A stretch of 64,000 nucleotides of DNA from Urinicoccus timonensis (GTDB taxonomy: Bacteria; Bacillota; Clostridia; Tissierellales; Peptoniphilaceae). The first letter of the stretch is position 1. The number at the start of each line of letters is the position of its first letter. Under the pieces are notes generated by a model. It was not told where the DNA came from. It did not search any database and saw only the letters and a program-made list of their open reading frames with translations. The position numbers and the translations under genes were made by a program. This document shows, in pieces, positions 36,228-47,923 of the stretch. The stretch spans positions 39,219-103,218 of the forward strand of contig NZ_OCTU01000001.1 in NCBI RefSeq assembly GCF_900232945.1, read 5' to 3'.

Positions 36228-37715
36228 TTACAGGTTGAAATTCAAGCAGTGGTTGACAGCCTTGTGCCAACGGTTTAGGCCCAAGTGTCTCTGTTCTGGA
36301 GACAGACCAGGGAGAAATTCTCGGTCTTTTTGCCAAATTTTTTTCGTGTCGGCCAAGTTTTTAAAATAGCCAGACCCCAGGCCTGCCATGAGAAAGGCTC
36401 CCAGGGCTGTTGTTTCCGTACACTGGGGTCTTAGGACAGGAATCTGCAAGAGGTCTGCCTGGGTCTGCATGAGGAAGTTGTTGTTGGAAGCGCCTCCATC
36501 TACCTTTAAGAGCTTTCTCTTTAAGCCGCTGTCCTCCTGCATGGCTTGGACCACATCATGGGTTAGGTAGGCAATGGACTCCAAGGTAGCCCGAACCAGG
36601 TGGTTTTTGTTGACCCCCCGGCTAAGGCCGAAAATACTCCCCCGACAATAGGGGTTCCAATAGGGGGCTCCCAGGCCGGTAAAGGCGGGAACCACGATGG
36701 CCCCATTGGTGTCTGGGACAGAAAGAGCCATTTCTTCCGATTCCTCGGAATGGGCCATAAAGCCCATTTGGTCTCGGAGCCATTGGACAGCAGATCCTGC
36801 CACAAAGATGGACCCCTCCAGGGCATAGGAAGTTTGACCCTTGATGTCCCAGGCAATGGAGGTTAAGAGGCCATTCTTAGAGATAATGGGATCTGGGCCC
36901 GTATTCATCAAGACAAAGGCCCCGGTGCCATAGGTGGCCTTGGCCTCTCCGGCTTCCAGGCAGGATTGGCCAAAAAGGGCCGCCTGCTGGTCCCCCAAGA
37001 CCCCGGTAATGGGAAGGGAATGGCCCAGGAAGGAGGAGGAAGTCGATCCGAAATAGCCGGCGGAAGGGCAGACTTCCGGCAGGATTTCCCTGGGAATATC
37101 CAAGAGGTCTAAAAGTTCTTGGTCCCAGGTCTTACTGTGAATATTAAAGAGCATGGTCCGGCAGGCATTGGATACATCGGTCTTATGGATTTGCCCCTCA
37201 CTTAATTGGTACATGAGGTAGGAGTCCACCGTTCCAAAGGCGATTTCTCCTTTTTTGGCCCGGTCTCTCAGGTCGGGAATCTTATCCAGGAGGTATTTAA
37301 TTTTTGTTGCGGAAAAATAAGCATCCACAACCAGACCGGTTTTTTCTAAAATCATATCCACATAGCCAGCCTCTTTTAAGGCATCGGCTAAGGGAGCCGT
37401 CCGGCGGCACTGCCAAACAATAGCATTGTGGACAGGAAGACCCGTTTTTCGGTCCCACAAAATAGTGGTTTCTCTTTGGTTGGTGATCCCGATAGACTCC
37501 AGGTCTTCAGCTCCAAGAGAAGCCTTGGCCAAGGCCTCTGCAGCCACTCCCGACATGGTGGAGTAGATGTCAATGGGATTTTGCTCCACCCAACCTGGTT
37601 GGGGAAAGTATTGGGGGAACTCCTTTTGAGCCATGGAGACGACCTGGCCGCTTTCGTCGAAGATAAGGGCCCGGTTGCTGGTGGTGCCAGCATCTAGGGC
37701 TAAGAAATATGCCAA
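36228..37715 (-). CDS. glpK: Glycerol kinase
   Basis: The FGGY-family kinase phosphorylates glycerol to glycerol 3-phosphate. It is full length (495 residues) with the N-terminal phosphate-binding ALDAGTTSNRALIFDESG, SIGITNQRETTILWDRKTG near 80, GALGDQQAALFGQ-type segment (VLGDQQAALFGQSC) near 240, and KVDGGASNNNFLMQ near 400. Translation begins at TTG 37715, nine bases after AAAGGA. No glpF or glpD gene is adjacent. Confidence 0.96.
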   Translation of the reverse strand: MAYFLALDAGTTSNRALIFDESGQVVSMAQKEFPQYFPQPGWVEQNPIDIYSTMSGVAAEALAKASLGAEDLESIGITNQRETTILWDRKTGLPVHNAIVWQCRRTAPLADALKEAGYVDMILEKTGLVVDAYFSATKIKYLLDKIPDLRDRAKKGEIAFGTVDSYLMYQLSEGQIHKTDVSNACRTMLFNIHSKTWDQELLDLLDIPREILPEVCPSAGYFGSTSSSFLGHSLPITGVLGDQQAALFGQSCLEAGEAKATYGTGAFVLMNTGPDPIISKNGLLTSIAWDIKGQTSYALEGSIFVAGSAVQWLRDQMGFMAHSEESEEMALSVPDTNGAIVVPAFTGLGAPYWNPYCRGSIFGLSRGVNKNHLVRATLESIAYLTHDVVQAMQEDSGLKRKLLKVDGGASNNNFLMQTQADLLQIPVLRPQCTETTALGAFLMAGLGSGYFKNLADTKKIWQKDREFLPGLSPEQRHLGLNRWHKAVNHCLNFNL

Positions 37716-37737
37716 TTCAATCAGTCCTTTCCCCTTT

Positions 37738-37817
37738 ATTGTACCACAGACCCGACCTGGTAGTGAAAAAAATAGCCCCTAGGAAGGCTAACGACAAGAA
37801 GCTGGCTGTGGTATAAT
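37738..37817. promoter_or_regulatory. Divergent extended -10 promoters of glpK and the cysteine desulfurase gene
   Basis: Leftward, TGTGG then TACAAT (complement of 37738-37743) precedes glpK. Rightward, TGTGG then TATAAT (37812-37817) precedes the desulfurase gene. Both have a TG one base before the -10 hexamer and poor -35 elements. Confidence 0.6.
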
Positions 37818-37834
37818 ACTAAAAAGGTGATAGA

Positions 37835-40066
<2,232 letters not shown>

Positions 40067-40068
<2 letters not shown>

Positions 40069-40095
40069 AAAACTCCAGCCTAGGCTGGAGTTTTC
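40067..40095. terminator. Terminator between mnmA and the yccF-type gene
   Basis: AAAACTCCAGCC and its complement GGCTGGAGTTTT form an uninterrupted stem with T residues after it (A residues before it), serving either direction. Confidence 0.88.
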
Positions 40096-40127
40096 TTATG
40101 CTTATTTTAGAAAAGTCAACAAGACTT

Positions 40128-40484
40128 TTACCGGACAGAAGCCCCAAAGGGGAAAAGGGCCAGGCGAGCCTGTTTAAAGCATTGGAGGCCAAAGGGGATG
40201 CCGATAATGGTGACACAGAGGGCCAGGCCGTGGACTAGAAAGGCCAGGGCCAGTTCTAGGCCGCCGAAAATCAACCAAAGCAGGTTCAAGATGACATGGT
40301 CCTTGGGTCCGTGAGCTACTTCTTTGCCAAAGGGGCAAAGAGAGAGTCGGGCCAACTTAAAACATTGACGACCAATGGGAATCCCCACAATTGTAATCGA
40401 CCACAAAATCCCCACAAAAAACCAGGACAGGGCCTGCCAAAAACCCGCAACAATGAGCCAGATAATATTGCCCAAACAATTCAT
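40128..40484 (-). CDS. YccF domain membrane protein
   Basis: A small inner-membrane protein of 118 residues made of two copies of the YccF (DUF307) unit. Each unit ends in a shared motif, TIVGIPIGRQCFKLARLSLC PFG and TIIGIPFGLQCFKQARLALF PFG. Four hydrophobic segments are visible. The function is unknown. The start is ATG 40484, six bases after AAGGAGG; TTG 40490 overlaps the spacer and is rejected. Confidence 0.9.
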   Translation of the reverse strand: MNCLGNIIWLIVAGFWQALSWFFVGILWSITIVGIPIGRQCFKLARLSLCPFGKEVAHGPKDHVILNLLWLIFGGLELALAFLVHGLALCVTIIGIPFGLQCFKQARLALFPFGASVR

Positions 40485-40657
40485 GACCAACCTCCTTTTT
40501 TCCTATCTTAATAAAAAGAAGCAAGAAAAACAAGCAATTTAGACAAGTCTTTGACAAGAAGTATAAAGAAGTTGACATGAATTTGACATCTTTCCTTTAA
40601 GAAAATTTAACTTTTTTTACCTCTCCTTATCCTGTATACTAGAGTCAAGGAGGACTT

Positions 40658-41179
40658 ATGAAACTAAGTGTATTTTACCAAGACCAAGAGGCCTACCCCA
40701 AGGAATTTTTAAAGGCCCTTTTAAAACGTCTCATCCAATGGGCCTACCTGGTTGGCCTGGCAGGCCTGGTTTTTTCCTTTCTATCCTACCGGGATGGAAG
40801 CACCTTCACTGCCGGGAGTCTTTTGGCAGCAGGGCTGATGTCCCTGGCCGTGGCTTTTTTCGTTCTACCCTTGACCCTAAAGGAATACAAGAGCCAGGTC
40901 AAGGCCTCAGCAGGAGAAGAAGACAAGGTTCTGGTTCGCTTTTATGAAGACTATCTGGAAATCCACCAAGGTCAAAGCCACCTGAGGATTGACTATAAAA
41001 ATATTGAACGCATCTTTACAAGCCAAAATCTCTATATTTTCCAAATGGGGAAGAATTCAGGTTTTTACCTACCAAAAGATGCTCTGACCCCGGAAAAGGA
41101 GCAAGATTTTCAAGCTCTTTTACAGGGGCCCTTTAACAACCTGCCTAGAAAACCAAGAGGGTTTTTTAGTAATAAATAG
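40658..41179 (+). CDS. YcxB-like membrane protein
   Basis: A 173-residue protein with two adjacent membrane segments (residues 28-50 and 56-76) followed by a soluble domain with VRFYEDYLEIHQGQSHLRID and IFQMGKNSGFYLPKDAL. This arrangement is typical of the YcxB family of unknown function. It is preceded by TGTATACT (an extended -10) and an AGGAGG. It lies 24 bases upstream of the 5'-nucleotidase gene. Confidence 0.75.
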   Translation: MKLSVFYQDQEAYPKEFLKALLKRLIQWAYLVGLAGLVFSFLSYRDGSTFTAGSLLAAGLMSLAVAFFVLPLTLKEYKSQVKASAGEEDKVLVRFYEDYLEIHQGQSHLRIDYKNIERIFTSQNLYIFQMGKNSGFYLPKDALTPEKEQDFQALLQGPFNNLPRKPRGFFSNK

Positions 41180-41203
41180 TTTTTTTATCTTAAGGAGGAA
41201 AAA

Positions 41204-43390
41204 ATGAAACACAAGAAGTTATTGTCCATGACTCTAGCTGCTGTGGTCCTGATGGGATCTCTCATCAACCTGGGACCAATCCAAGCAGCAGAAAGCACTG
41301 GATTAAAAACTGTGACAATTCTTCACACCAACGACACCCATGGTCGTGGAGTAGAAGACCAAAAGAAAGAAGAGCTGGGCTATGCCAAGCTAAAGACCTT
41401 CAAGTCTACCCTTGATAATGCCATCCTGGTAGATGCAGGGGACACCCTACACGGAACAACCTTTGCAACCATTTCCAAGGGACAATCCATTGTAGACTTA
41501 ATGAATGAAACAGGCACAGATGTCTTCGCACCTGGTAACCATGACTTCAACTACGGGGCTGACCGCCTGGTAGAATTGGCCAAAGCTGGTAAATTCCAAA
41601 CTCTTGCAGCCAATGTCATGAAGGGAAACAAGCTCTTGTTGGGAGACAACTATGTCAAAGAAATCAACGGTTTGAAAATCGGCTTCTTCGGCCTAGCCAC
41701 TCCAGAAACAAAGACTAAATCTAACCCCTTAAATACTGTTGGGGTAGACTTCCTAGACTATATCACCGTAGCCAAACAACAAGTCCAAGCCCTTAAGGCA
41801 AAAAATGTAGACGCTATTGTTTGTGTAAGCCACTTAGGTTTAGATGAATCCAGTAGCCAACGGTCTGATCTTTTAGCAAAAAATGTTGAAGGAATTAACC
41901 TCATTATCGATGGTCACTCCCATACAAAATTAGACCAAGGAAAACTGGTTGGGGACACCCTAATTGCTCAAACAGGAGAACACTTCCACAACGTAGGTAA
42001 GGTAACCTTGACTTTTAAAGACAATAAACTGGTAGATAAAAATGCCAGCCTAGTTCCCTACAGCACTCTAAAGACTTTGACTCCAGATGAAAAAGTCCTA
42101 GACCTGATTAAAAAAGTAGAAGAGTCCAACAAACCCATCCTAGAAAAAATTGTGGGCCGGACAGACCTAGACCTAGTAGGAGAAAGAGAAAAAGTTCGTA
42201 CAGGAGAAACCAACCTGGGCAACCTCTTAACAGACGCCATGTTGGATGTATCCGGAGCAGATGTAGCCATTACCAATGGTGGAGGAATTCGTGCGTCCAT
42301 TCCAACTGGAGACATTACCATGGAACAAGTCATTACTTCCTTCCCCTTTGCCAACTATCCTGTAAAAATTAATGTAACAGGAGAAACCATCCTCAAGGCC
42401 CTAGAATATGGAGTAGACAAGGCTCCTGAAGTTGTCGGTAAATTCCCCCATGTTGGTGGAATGACCTTTAAATATGACAGCAAGCAAGCTCCAGGCCAAA
42501 GAGTTTTCGATGTCAAGGTAAAGGGCCAAGCTCTTGACCTCAACAAGACTTACAGCCTAGTAACTAACGACTTTATGGCAGTTGGTGGCGACGGATACGA
42601 AATGTTTAAGGGCAGCAAGGAAGTCGGTGCCTACCCACTTCTTTCTGAAGTTTTAGCAAAATATATCCAAAAACACTCTCCCATCAAGGCAAAAGTAGAA
42701 GGTAGAGTTGTAGAAGCAGCCAAGGAAGAAAAACAAGCAGTAAGCACTGGATTTACAGATATTGACAAGCACTGGGCCAAGGACAAAATCAACTATACAG
42801 TAGAAAAAGGCCTCTTTGCAGGAACTTCTAAGACAACCTTTGATCCCAATGGTAAGGTAACCCGAGCCATGTTTGTAACAACCCTGGGCCGTTTTGAAGA
42901 AAAATTAGCTCCCTTAACAGGAACTGACAAAAATGTCTTTAAAGACGTCCAAGGCGACACTTGGTATACAAAATATGTCAACTGGGCAGCTGCCAACAAG
43001 GTTGTTAGTGGATTTGAAGACGGAACCTTCAAACCAGACCAAGAAATCACCCGTCAAGAAATGGCATCCATGATTTCTCGCTATGTCTTTAACCTGAAAA
43101 AACAACCCCTTGTCCTTCTTTTACCTGAAAACTTCAAGGACGACAAGGAAATTGGATCTTGGGCTAGAGAAGCCATTTACAATGCCGTAGCCGGCCGTTT
43201 AATCTTTGGAACTCCTGAAGGAAACTTCCTACCAAAACAAGGAGCTACTCGAGGAGAATTGGCCAGCATCCTTTACAACTTAAGTGAAAACTTCACCTGG
43301 ACCAAAAAAGACCAAGAAAAGCCAAAAGATGCCAAAGAAAAAGTAGAAAAACAAGAAGACAAGAAGGCCGCTGACAAGAAAGCAGCCTAA
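41204..43390 (+). CDS. SLH-anchored 5'-nucleotidase/metallophosphatase
   Basis: An exported enzyme of 728 residues. A signal peptide (residues 1-29, ending in IQAAES) precedes a calcineurin-like metallophosphatase domain with TILHTNDTHGR, GNHDFNYG and DGHSHT, then a 5'-nucleotidase C-terminal domain (GETNLGNLLTDAM, NGGGIRASIP) to about 500. Three SLH domains follow, starting at GFTDIDKHWAKDKIN, VFKDVQGDTWYTKY and the NFKDDKEIGSWAREAI segment, with a lysine-rich tail. SLH domains bind pyruvylated cell-wall polymer, so the enzyme is probably displayed on the surface to salvage nucleotides. A strong terminator follows. Confidence 0.93.
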   Translation: MKHKKLLSMTLAAVVLMGSLINLGPIQAAESTGLKTVTILHTNDTHGRGVEDQKKEELGYAKLKTFKSTLDNAILVDAGDTLHGTTFATISKGQSIVDLMNETGTDVFAPGNHDFNYGADRLVELAKAGKFQTLAANVMKGNKLLLGDNYVKEINGLKIGFFGLATPETKTKSNPLNTVGVDFLDYITVAKQQVQALKAKNVDAIVCVSHLGLDESSSQRSDLLAKNVEGINLIIDGHSHTKLDQGKLVGDTLIAQTGEHFHNVGKVTLTFKDNKLVDKNASLVPYSTLKTLTPDEKVLDLIKKVEESNKPILEKIVGRTDLDLVGEREKVRTGETNLGNLLTDAMLDVSGADVAITNGGGIRASIPTGDITMEQVITSFPFANYPVKINVTGETILKALEYGVDKAPEVVGKFPHVGGMTFKYDSKQAPGQRVFDVKVKGQALDLNKTYSLVTNDFMAVGGDGYEMFKGSKEVGAYPLLSEVLAKYIQKHSPIKAKVEGRVVEAAKEEKQAVSTGFTDIDKHWAKDKINYTVEKGLFAGTSKTTFDPNGKVTRAMFVTTLGRFEEKLAPLTGTDKNVFKDVQGDTWYTKYVNWAAANKVVSGFEDGTFKPDQEITRQEMASMISRYVFNLKKQPLVLLLPENFKDDKEIGSWAREAIYNAVAGRLIFGTPEGNFLPKQGATRGELASILYNLSENFTWTKKDQEKPKDAKEKVEKQEDKKAADKKAA

Positions 43391-43399
43391 GCTAGTCTT

Positions 43400-43427
43400 A
43401 AGGGAGGGGGAAACCCCTCCCTTTTTA
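43400..43427 (+). terminator. Terminator after the 5'-nucleotidase gene
   Basis: AAGGGAGGGG and CCCCTCCCTT form a perfect GC-rich stem around a short loop, followed by T residues. Confidence 0.92.
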
Positions 43428-43513
43428 TGTTTATAAGATCTAAGAGAATTTGACAAAGGCCTAGAAAATCCCCCCTATATCGAGTAAAATATTAGTCAAT
43501 AGGGGGAGATTTT

Positions 43514-44431
43514 ATGAGTAAAATGTTGAAGGCAGACCTAAGCCTTCTTTTTGTTGCCTTGACCTGGGGACTTTCCTACTACCTAGTGGATATTGTCATG
43601 GAGGACCTGAGAGTTTACGGGCAGAATGCCTACCGGTTTTTTATAGCCTTTGGATTTGCCCTGGTCTTGGGACGGGGCCGGCTGGCACCCTTAAAGGGAG
43701 ATATTTTAAAACATAGTTTTATCATGGGGGCCATCCTATCTTGCGTCTACTTTGGCTCTACCATGGGGGTTAAGTACACCACCCTGTCCAATACAGCCTT
43801 TTTGTGCAGCTTGATGGTGATCTTTACCCCTATTTTTGCCACCCTCTACTATGGCAAGGCCCCCAGTAAAAAGACAATTTTTTGCGTTATTGTCTCCTTT
43901 ATCGGGATCGCCTTTTTGACCCTGGGAGAGGACTTTAAGATCCAGATGTCCACCCTAAAGGGAGACTTGGTATCCATCTTGGCCGCTGTGGCCTATGCCA
44001 ACCACCTCCTCTATACGGAAAGGACCGTGCGAAAATCCCCCCAAGATGCCTTTAGCCTCAGTGCCTACCAATTCCTCTTTGTAGGCTTGATTAACCTGGT
44101 CCTGATGGCCATCTTTGAAAAACCGGGCCTGCCCTCTAGTGGAATGACCTGGTTTGCCCTGATCTTCTTATCGGTTTTCTGTACAGGATTGGCCTTTATC
44201 CTCCAAACCTTGGCCCAAAGAGATACTACGGCCAGCCATGTAGGGGTTATCTTTTCCCTGGAGCCAGTCTTTGCCAGTATTTTTGCCTATATCCTCTTGG
44301 GGGAAGTCCTCCTGCCTAGGGCCTATTTTGGAGCCTTCCTAATGCTGGCCAGTGTCATCCTTATGGAACTACCTGGGAAAAAAGAAAGGCTTAAGACTCA
44401 AAACCAGGATGGAGAAGGAAAAACTGTCTGA
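43514..44431 (+). CDS. EamA-family (DMT) permease
   Basis: A 305-residue protein with ten hydrophobic segments in two EamA repeats; the first begins ADLSLLFVALTWGLSYYLVD and the second near residue 150 (GDLVSILAAVAYANHLLYT). Such permeases export metabolites or amino acids; the substrate cannot be told. The ATG follows GGGGGAG. The final thirty residues are a charged cytoplasmic tail. Confidence 0.9.
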   Translation: MSKMLKADLSLLFVALTWGLSYYLVDIVMEDLRVYGQNAYRFFIAFGFALVLGRGRLAPLKGDILKHSFIMGAILSCVYFGSTMGVKYTTLSNTAFLCSLMVIFTPIFATLYYGKAPSKKTIFCVIVSFIGIAFLTLGEDFKIQMSTLKGDLVSILAAVAYANHLLYTERTVRKSPQDAFSLSAYQFLFVGLINLVLMAIFEKPGLPSSGMTWFALIFLSVFCTGLAFILQTLAQRDTTASHVGVIFSLEPVFASIFAYILLGEVLLPRAYFGAFLMLASVILMELPGKKERLKTQNQDGEGKTV

Positions 44432-44451
44432 AAAATAAAAAGGAGAGAAAA

Positions 44452-45621
44452 ATGGAAATTCGTCAACTAACCCTGAAAGACTTTGACAAGTACCGGGAGA
44501 TTTCTTACCGGTCCTACCCCAGCATCCGAGACTTTTCACCCCAAGGCTATCAAGACTACGACCAGTCTGTCCAAGCCTTGATGGAAGGCCAAAATGAAGA
44601 ACTTTTTTTCGGAGCCATAGAAGATGGAAAAGTCGTGGGCATCATGCGCCACATCCTCTTTCAAATGAACATCTTCGGCAAGATGGAAGAAGTCGGGGGC
44701 TTTGGCTACCTGGGAGTAGACCCCTTCTACAAGAGACGAGGCATTGCAGGACAACTCCTGGCCTATTTTGAAAAGACAGCCCTGGAAAGAGGCAACCATA
44801 CCGCCATCCTCCTGCCCTTTAGGCCAGACTTTTACCACAAGTTTGGCTACGGATTTTTGGGCAAGATGAACCAATACCAAGTCCAAACCAGCTACCTGCC
44901 CCAAAAACCCGACCAAGTCACCGTGAGAGAGATCAAGGCCCAAGAAGCCCTGACCTTCCGGAAAAATGCCACAGGAGTCCTCCATGGCATGACCCAGGTT
45001 CTGGCCATTGAAGAAGAGGACTTCCAAGACAACTTGAAAAACATCTATATCGGGGCCTTCCTGGACAAAAAACTCATTGCCTATGGAAAATACCACTGGA
45101 AATCCCTCAATGAAGAAAACTATACCCAAAATGCCATTGTCCTTTCCGACCTCTTGTCCATCCATCCCCTGGGAATCCAGGGAGTCTTGAGCCATCTAAG
45201 GGCCCAATCGGACCAAGCCCGGTATGTGGACTTTTTCAGCCATCAAAAAAACCTGGAACAAATCCTCAATAACCCCACCGACCAGTCCCACCACTACTTT
45301 GCCAATGGCTACATCCAGACCAACATCCAAGCCATTGGACTGATGGCCAAGATCTTAGACCCCTGTGCCTTTTACCAGGCCCACTACCAAGACCAAGGGG
45401 CCATTGAAATTCGAACAGAGGACAAGGTCTACCGGACAGGGACCAACCCCAAATATAGCTTCTACCTGCCCCAAGCCTGCCTGGCCCCCTTACTTTTTAA
45501 AGAAATCTCCTTTCGACAATTCCTAGACCTAGGCCTGGCCCAAGCAGGCCCGGACGACCTTAAGGCCCTGGAAGAAATCTTCCCAGGGGGCTATACCATC
45601 TACAACAACGCCGATTTTTAA
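44452..45621 (+). CDS. Eis-like GNAT N-acetyltransferase
   Basis: A 389-residue protein with an N-terminal GNAT domain, in which YLGVDPFYKRRGIAGQLLAY near residue 88 is the acetyl-CoA binding motif, then a second GNAT-like fold and an SCP2-like C-terminal domain. This three-part build is that of the Eis family, which acetylates amines on aminoglycosides, proteins or polyamines. The substrate is unknown. It begins 20 bases after the EamA permease gene, with AAGGAGAG upstream, so the two are probably co-transcribed. Confidence 0.88.
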   Translation: MEIRQLTLKDFDKYREISYRSYPSIRDFSPQGYQDYDQSVQALMEGQNEELFFGAIEDGKVVGIMRHILFQMNIFGKMEEVGGFGYLGVDPFYKRRGIAGQLLAYFEKTALERGNHTAILLPFRPDFYHKFGYGFLGKMNQYQVQTSYLPQKPDQVTVREIKAQEALTFRKNATGVLHGMTQVLAIEEEDFQDNLKNIYIGAFLDKKLIAYGKYHWKSLNEENYTQNAIVLSDLLSIHPLGIQGVLSHLRAQSDQARYVDFFSHQKNLEQILNNPTDQSHHYFANGYIQTNIQAIGLMAKILDPCAFYQAHYQDQGAIEIRTEDKVYRTGTNPKYSFYLPQACLAPLLFKEISFRQFLDLGLAQAGPDDLKALEEIFPGGYTIYNNADF

Positions 45622-45726
45622 GACAAGATAAAGAAAAGTCAAAGAATGTCAAAACCCCTTTTCAGGCCATAAAGATTGGGGTAAAATAAGCTTGTAAGAC
45701 AAACCTGTAAAATAAGGAGGAAGCTT

Positions 45727-46194
45727 ATGATTACAATGGAAAAAATTGACTATGTTATGGCAGCTACAGGAAAAAGCTATGAAGAAGTCCGCCAAGCTCT
45801 TTTAGATGTAGACGGAGATGCAGACCAAGCCATTGAAAACCTCAAGGCAGGTCAAGGAAGTTTCAAGGACCAAGACATCTTTAACCAAGAAGATAGAGAA
45901 GAAAAGCAAGAAAATACAAGCCGTGACAATGTCCAAGACTTTGTAGACCAAGTAGTCCAAGCCATTAAAGACATTTGGCACAGGGGAAATGCCAGCCGAC
46001 TGGTGGTAGAAAACAGCAAGGGCGACACCGTTTTAAGCCTCAGCTTAAACGTATCTGCCATTGCCTTTGTCATCGAACCCCTAATCGGCATCATTGGCCT
46101 GGGAGCTACCGTCATTACCAGCTACAATATCAAAATCTATATGGACAATGGGGACATTATCGACATCAAAGAATACATCGGCTTAAAAAAATAA
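45727..46194 (+). CDS. DUF4342 protein with UBA-like N-terminus
   Basis: A 155-residue protein. The first 45 residues (EKIDYVMAATGKSYEEVRQA and LLDVDGDADQAIENL) form a UBA/TS-N-like three-helix bundle. A charged linker leads to a DUF4342 domain (about 75-155) with SRLVVENSKGDTVLSLSLNV and a hydrophobic stretch near 105-130 that may sit in the membrane. The combination is common in Clostridia; the function is unknown. The ATG is seven bases after AAGGAGG. Confidence 0.85.
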   Translation: MITMEKIDYVMAATGKSYEEVRQALLDVDGDADQAIENLKAGQGSFKDQDIFNQEDREEKQENTSRDNVQDFVDQVVQAIKDIWHRGNASRLVVENSKGDTVLSLSLNVSAIAFVIEPLIGIIGLGATVITSYNIKIYMDNGDIIDIKEYIGLKK

Positions 46195-46213
46195 GCCTAT
46201 TACCTACAGGACC

Positions 46214-46252
46214 AAAGCGACTTTTGAATGAATCTTCAGAAGTCGCTTTTTT
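46214..46252 (+). terminator. Terminator after the DUF4342 gene
   Basis: AAAGCGACTT (46214-46223) pairs with AAGTCGCTTT (46240-46249), followed by T residues. Confidence 0.88.
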
Positions 46253-46349
46253 AGTGGACCTTTAGCCCCAGTCATAGTAAAATAAGCAATAAGATACAAT
46301 AAGTCACCGGACCACAGACCCGGAATCCAATCAATAAAGGAGCAAGCCC

Positions 46350-47696
46350 TTGGCTAAAAAATTAAAAGAAGTAACCATAGAAAGAACCCAATATCCCAAT
46401 CTGTCCCTGGCCAAAGACCAAGACCAAAACTTTCGCTTCAAGGGAGGTCTTCCCGGCCAAAAAGTGGAGATCATCCCCATGAAAAGACGGCCCAACTACA
46501 CCCGGGCCAAAATTAGACAAATCCTGGAAGATGCCCCCTATGAGACCGACCCCGGCTGCCCGGCCCATGGCCGGTGTGGTGGCTGCATCTACCAAAAAAC
46601 CCCCTATGAAATCCAACACGCCATCAAGGAAGCCCAGCTAAAAGACCTCTACCAAGACTATTGGACCCAAGACAGTCGCTTGGAAGAAGCCGTAGACCAC
46701 AAGCACTACCGCAATAAAATGGAATACACCTTTGGCGACCAAGTCAAGGGAGGTCCCCTGGTTTTAGGCCTCCATCGCCGCTTCCATATGCACGAAATTG
46801 TTGACACCACAGGATGTCGGATTGCTCCGGAAGACTTCGAAACAATCCGAGCCTATACCCAAAACTTTTACCGGGAAAGAAAAGTCCCCTACTACCATCG
46901 GATGGCCAAGAAAGGCACCCTCCGCCACCTGGTCTTGAGAAAAAGCTTCCGAGAAAAAAGGATCATGGTCAACCTGGTCACCCGGTCTCAGGGAGAAATC
47001 TACCTGGAAGACTATATCCGAGGCTTGGAGGACCTAGACCTGGACTGCACCATCTCCTCCATCTACCACACCATCAACGACCAGGCTGGAGATGCCGTCA
47101 TCTGCGACCAGCTCATCCATGTTAAAGGAGACGACGGCATCCATGAAAAACTCCTGGGCCTGGACTTTAAAATCACCCCCTTTTCCTTCTTCCAACCCAA
47201 CCCCCTGGGAGTGGAAAAAATCTACCAAAAAGCCCTGGACTATGCCGGCCAAACCCAGGGAAAATCCATCTTTGACCTCTATTCCGGCACAGGAACCCTG
47301 GCCCAAATCCTGGCCAGCCAAGCCCAAAGCGTCTATGCCGTGGAAATCGTCCAAGACGCCGTAGACAATGCCAGGGAAATGGCCAAGAAAAACAAGTTGG
47401 ATAATATAACCTTTGTCTGTGATGATGTGGGAAAAGCCCTGGAAGACTACCAAGGCCAGGTGGACACCATCCTGGTAGACCCGCCGAGAGTGGGCCTCTT
47501 GCCCCAGGCCATGAAAAACATCCTCAAGGCCCAGGCTCAAAAAATCGTCTACATCTCCTGTAACCCCAAGACCCAAAAAGACAACCTGGACCAATTCGTG
47601 GAAAATGGCTACCGGGTGGAAAAACTCTGCGCCTTTGACCAGTTCCCGGGAACAGTCCATATAGAATCAGTGGTTCTTCTTGAGAAAATAAAATAA
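46350..47696 (+). CDS. rlmD: 23S rRNA (uracil-5)-methyltransferase, RlmD/RumA family
   Basis: A 448-residue SAM-dependent methyltransferase that makes 5-methyluridine in 23S rRNA. A short N-terminal TRAM-like region is followed by the iron-sulfur cluster motif CPAHGRCGGC near 70. The SAM fold has DLYSGTGTLAQIL near 311, VDPPRVGL near 378, and the nucleophilic Cys in YISCNPKTQ near 410. Start is TTG 46350 after AAAGGAG. The last codons (ESVVLLEKIK) and the terminator are duplicated at 62.3 kb. The 3' end of rum genes is a well-known integration site for Gram-positive mobile elements. Confidence 0.93.
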   Translation: MAKKLKEVTIERTQYPNLSLAKDQDQNFRFKGGLPGQKVEIIPMKRRPNYTRAKIRQILEDAPYETDPGCPAHGRCGGCIYQKTPYEIQHAIKEAQLKDLYQDYWTQDSRLEEAVDHKHYRNKMEYTFGDQVKGGPLVLGLHRRFHMHEIVDTTGCRIAPEDFETIRAYTQNFYRERKVPYYHRMAKKGTLRHLVLRKSFREKRIMVNLVTRSQGEIYLEDYIRGLEDLDLDCTISSIYHTINDQAGDAVICDQLIHVKGDDGIHEKLLGLDFKITPFSFFQPNPLGVEKIYQKALDYAGQTQGKSIFDLYSGTGTLAQILASQAQSVYAVEIVQDAVDNAREMAKKNKLDNITFVCDDVGKALEDYQGQVDTILVDPPRVGLLPQAMKNILKAQAQKIVYISCNPKTQKDNLDQFVENGYRVEKLCAFDQFPGTVHIESVVLLEKIK

Positions 47697-47850
47697 ATTT
47701 TTAAAAGCAAGCAGATCCGTAAAGGGTCTGTTTTTAATATAAGTGGTAATGGTATACTATAAATATGATTATTAATTTATAGTCTCAAATTTTTTATAGA
47801 CGAATGCTATAAAATAAAATAATTTAATAGATTTCAAATAATTAAATTAA
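47664..47850 (+). repeat. Left copy of the rlmD-tail direct repeat (attL-like)
   Basis: Sequence from the rlmD codons for ESVVLLEKIK, through the terminator (47711-47736), to about 47840 is repeated at 62311-62485. The first 75 bases are nearly identical, including a shared 24-base stretch ending at the rlmD stop codon. Beyond that, islands such as GGTATACTATAAAT and AGATTTCAAA remain shared with divergence between. It marks the left end of the island. Confidence 0.85.
47711..47736 (+). terminator. rlmD terminator
   Basis: CAGATCC (47712-47718) pairs with GGGTCTG (47724-47730), with one wobble pair, and five T residues follow. The same hairpin occurs in the right repeat at 62.36 kb. Confidence 0.8.
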
Positions 47851-47923
47851 ACTCCCTATCAGATGTTTTGCTAACGCTATCTAGTCTTTATGGGAATCTA
47901 GCTTAAGGAGTGTTGTATTTTAA

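Noticed and set aside
44536-45195. 219-codon minus-strand frame inside the Eis-like gene
   Set aside because: It is a shadow of the GC-richer coding frame; there is no recognisable domain and no ribosome binding site.
47034-47660. 208-codon minus-strand frame inside rlmD
   Set aside because: It is antisense to conserved rlmD motifs and has no family resemblance.
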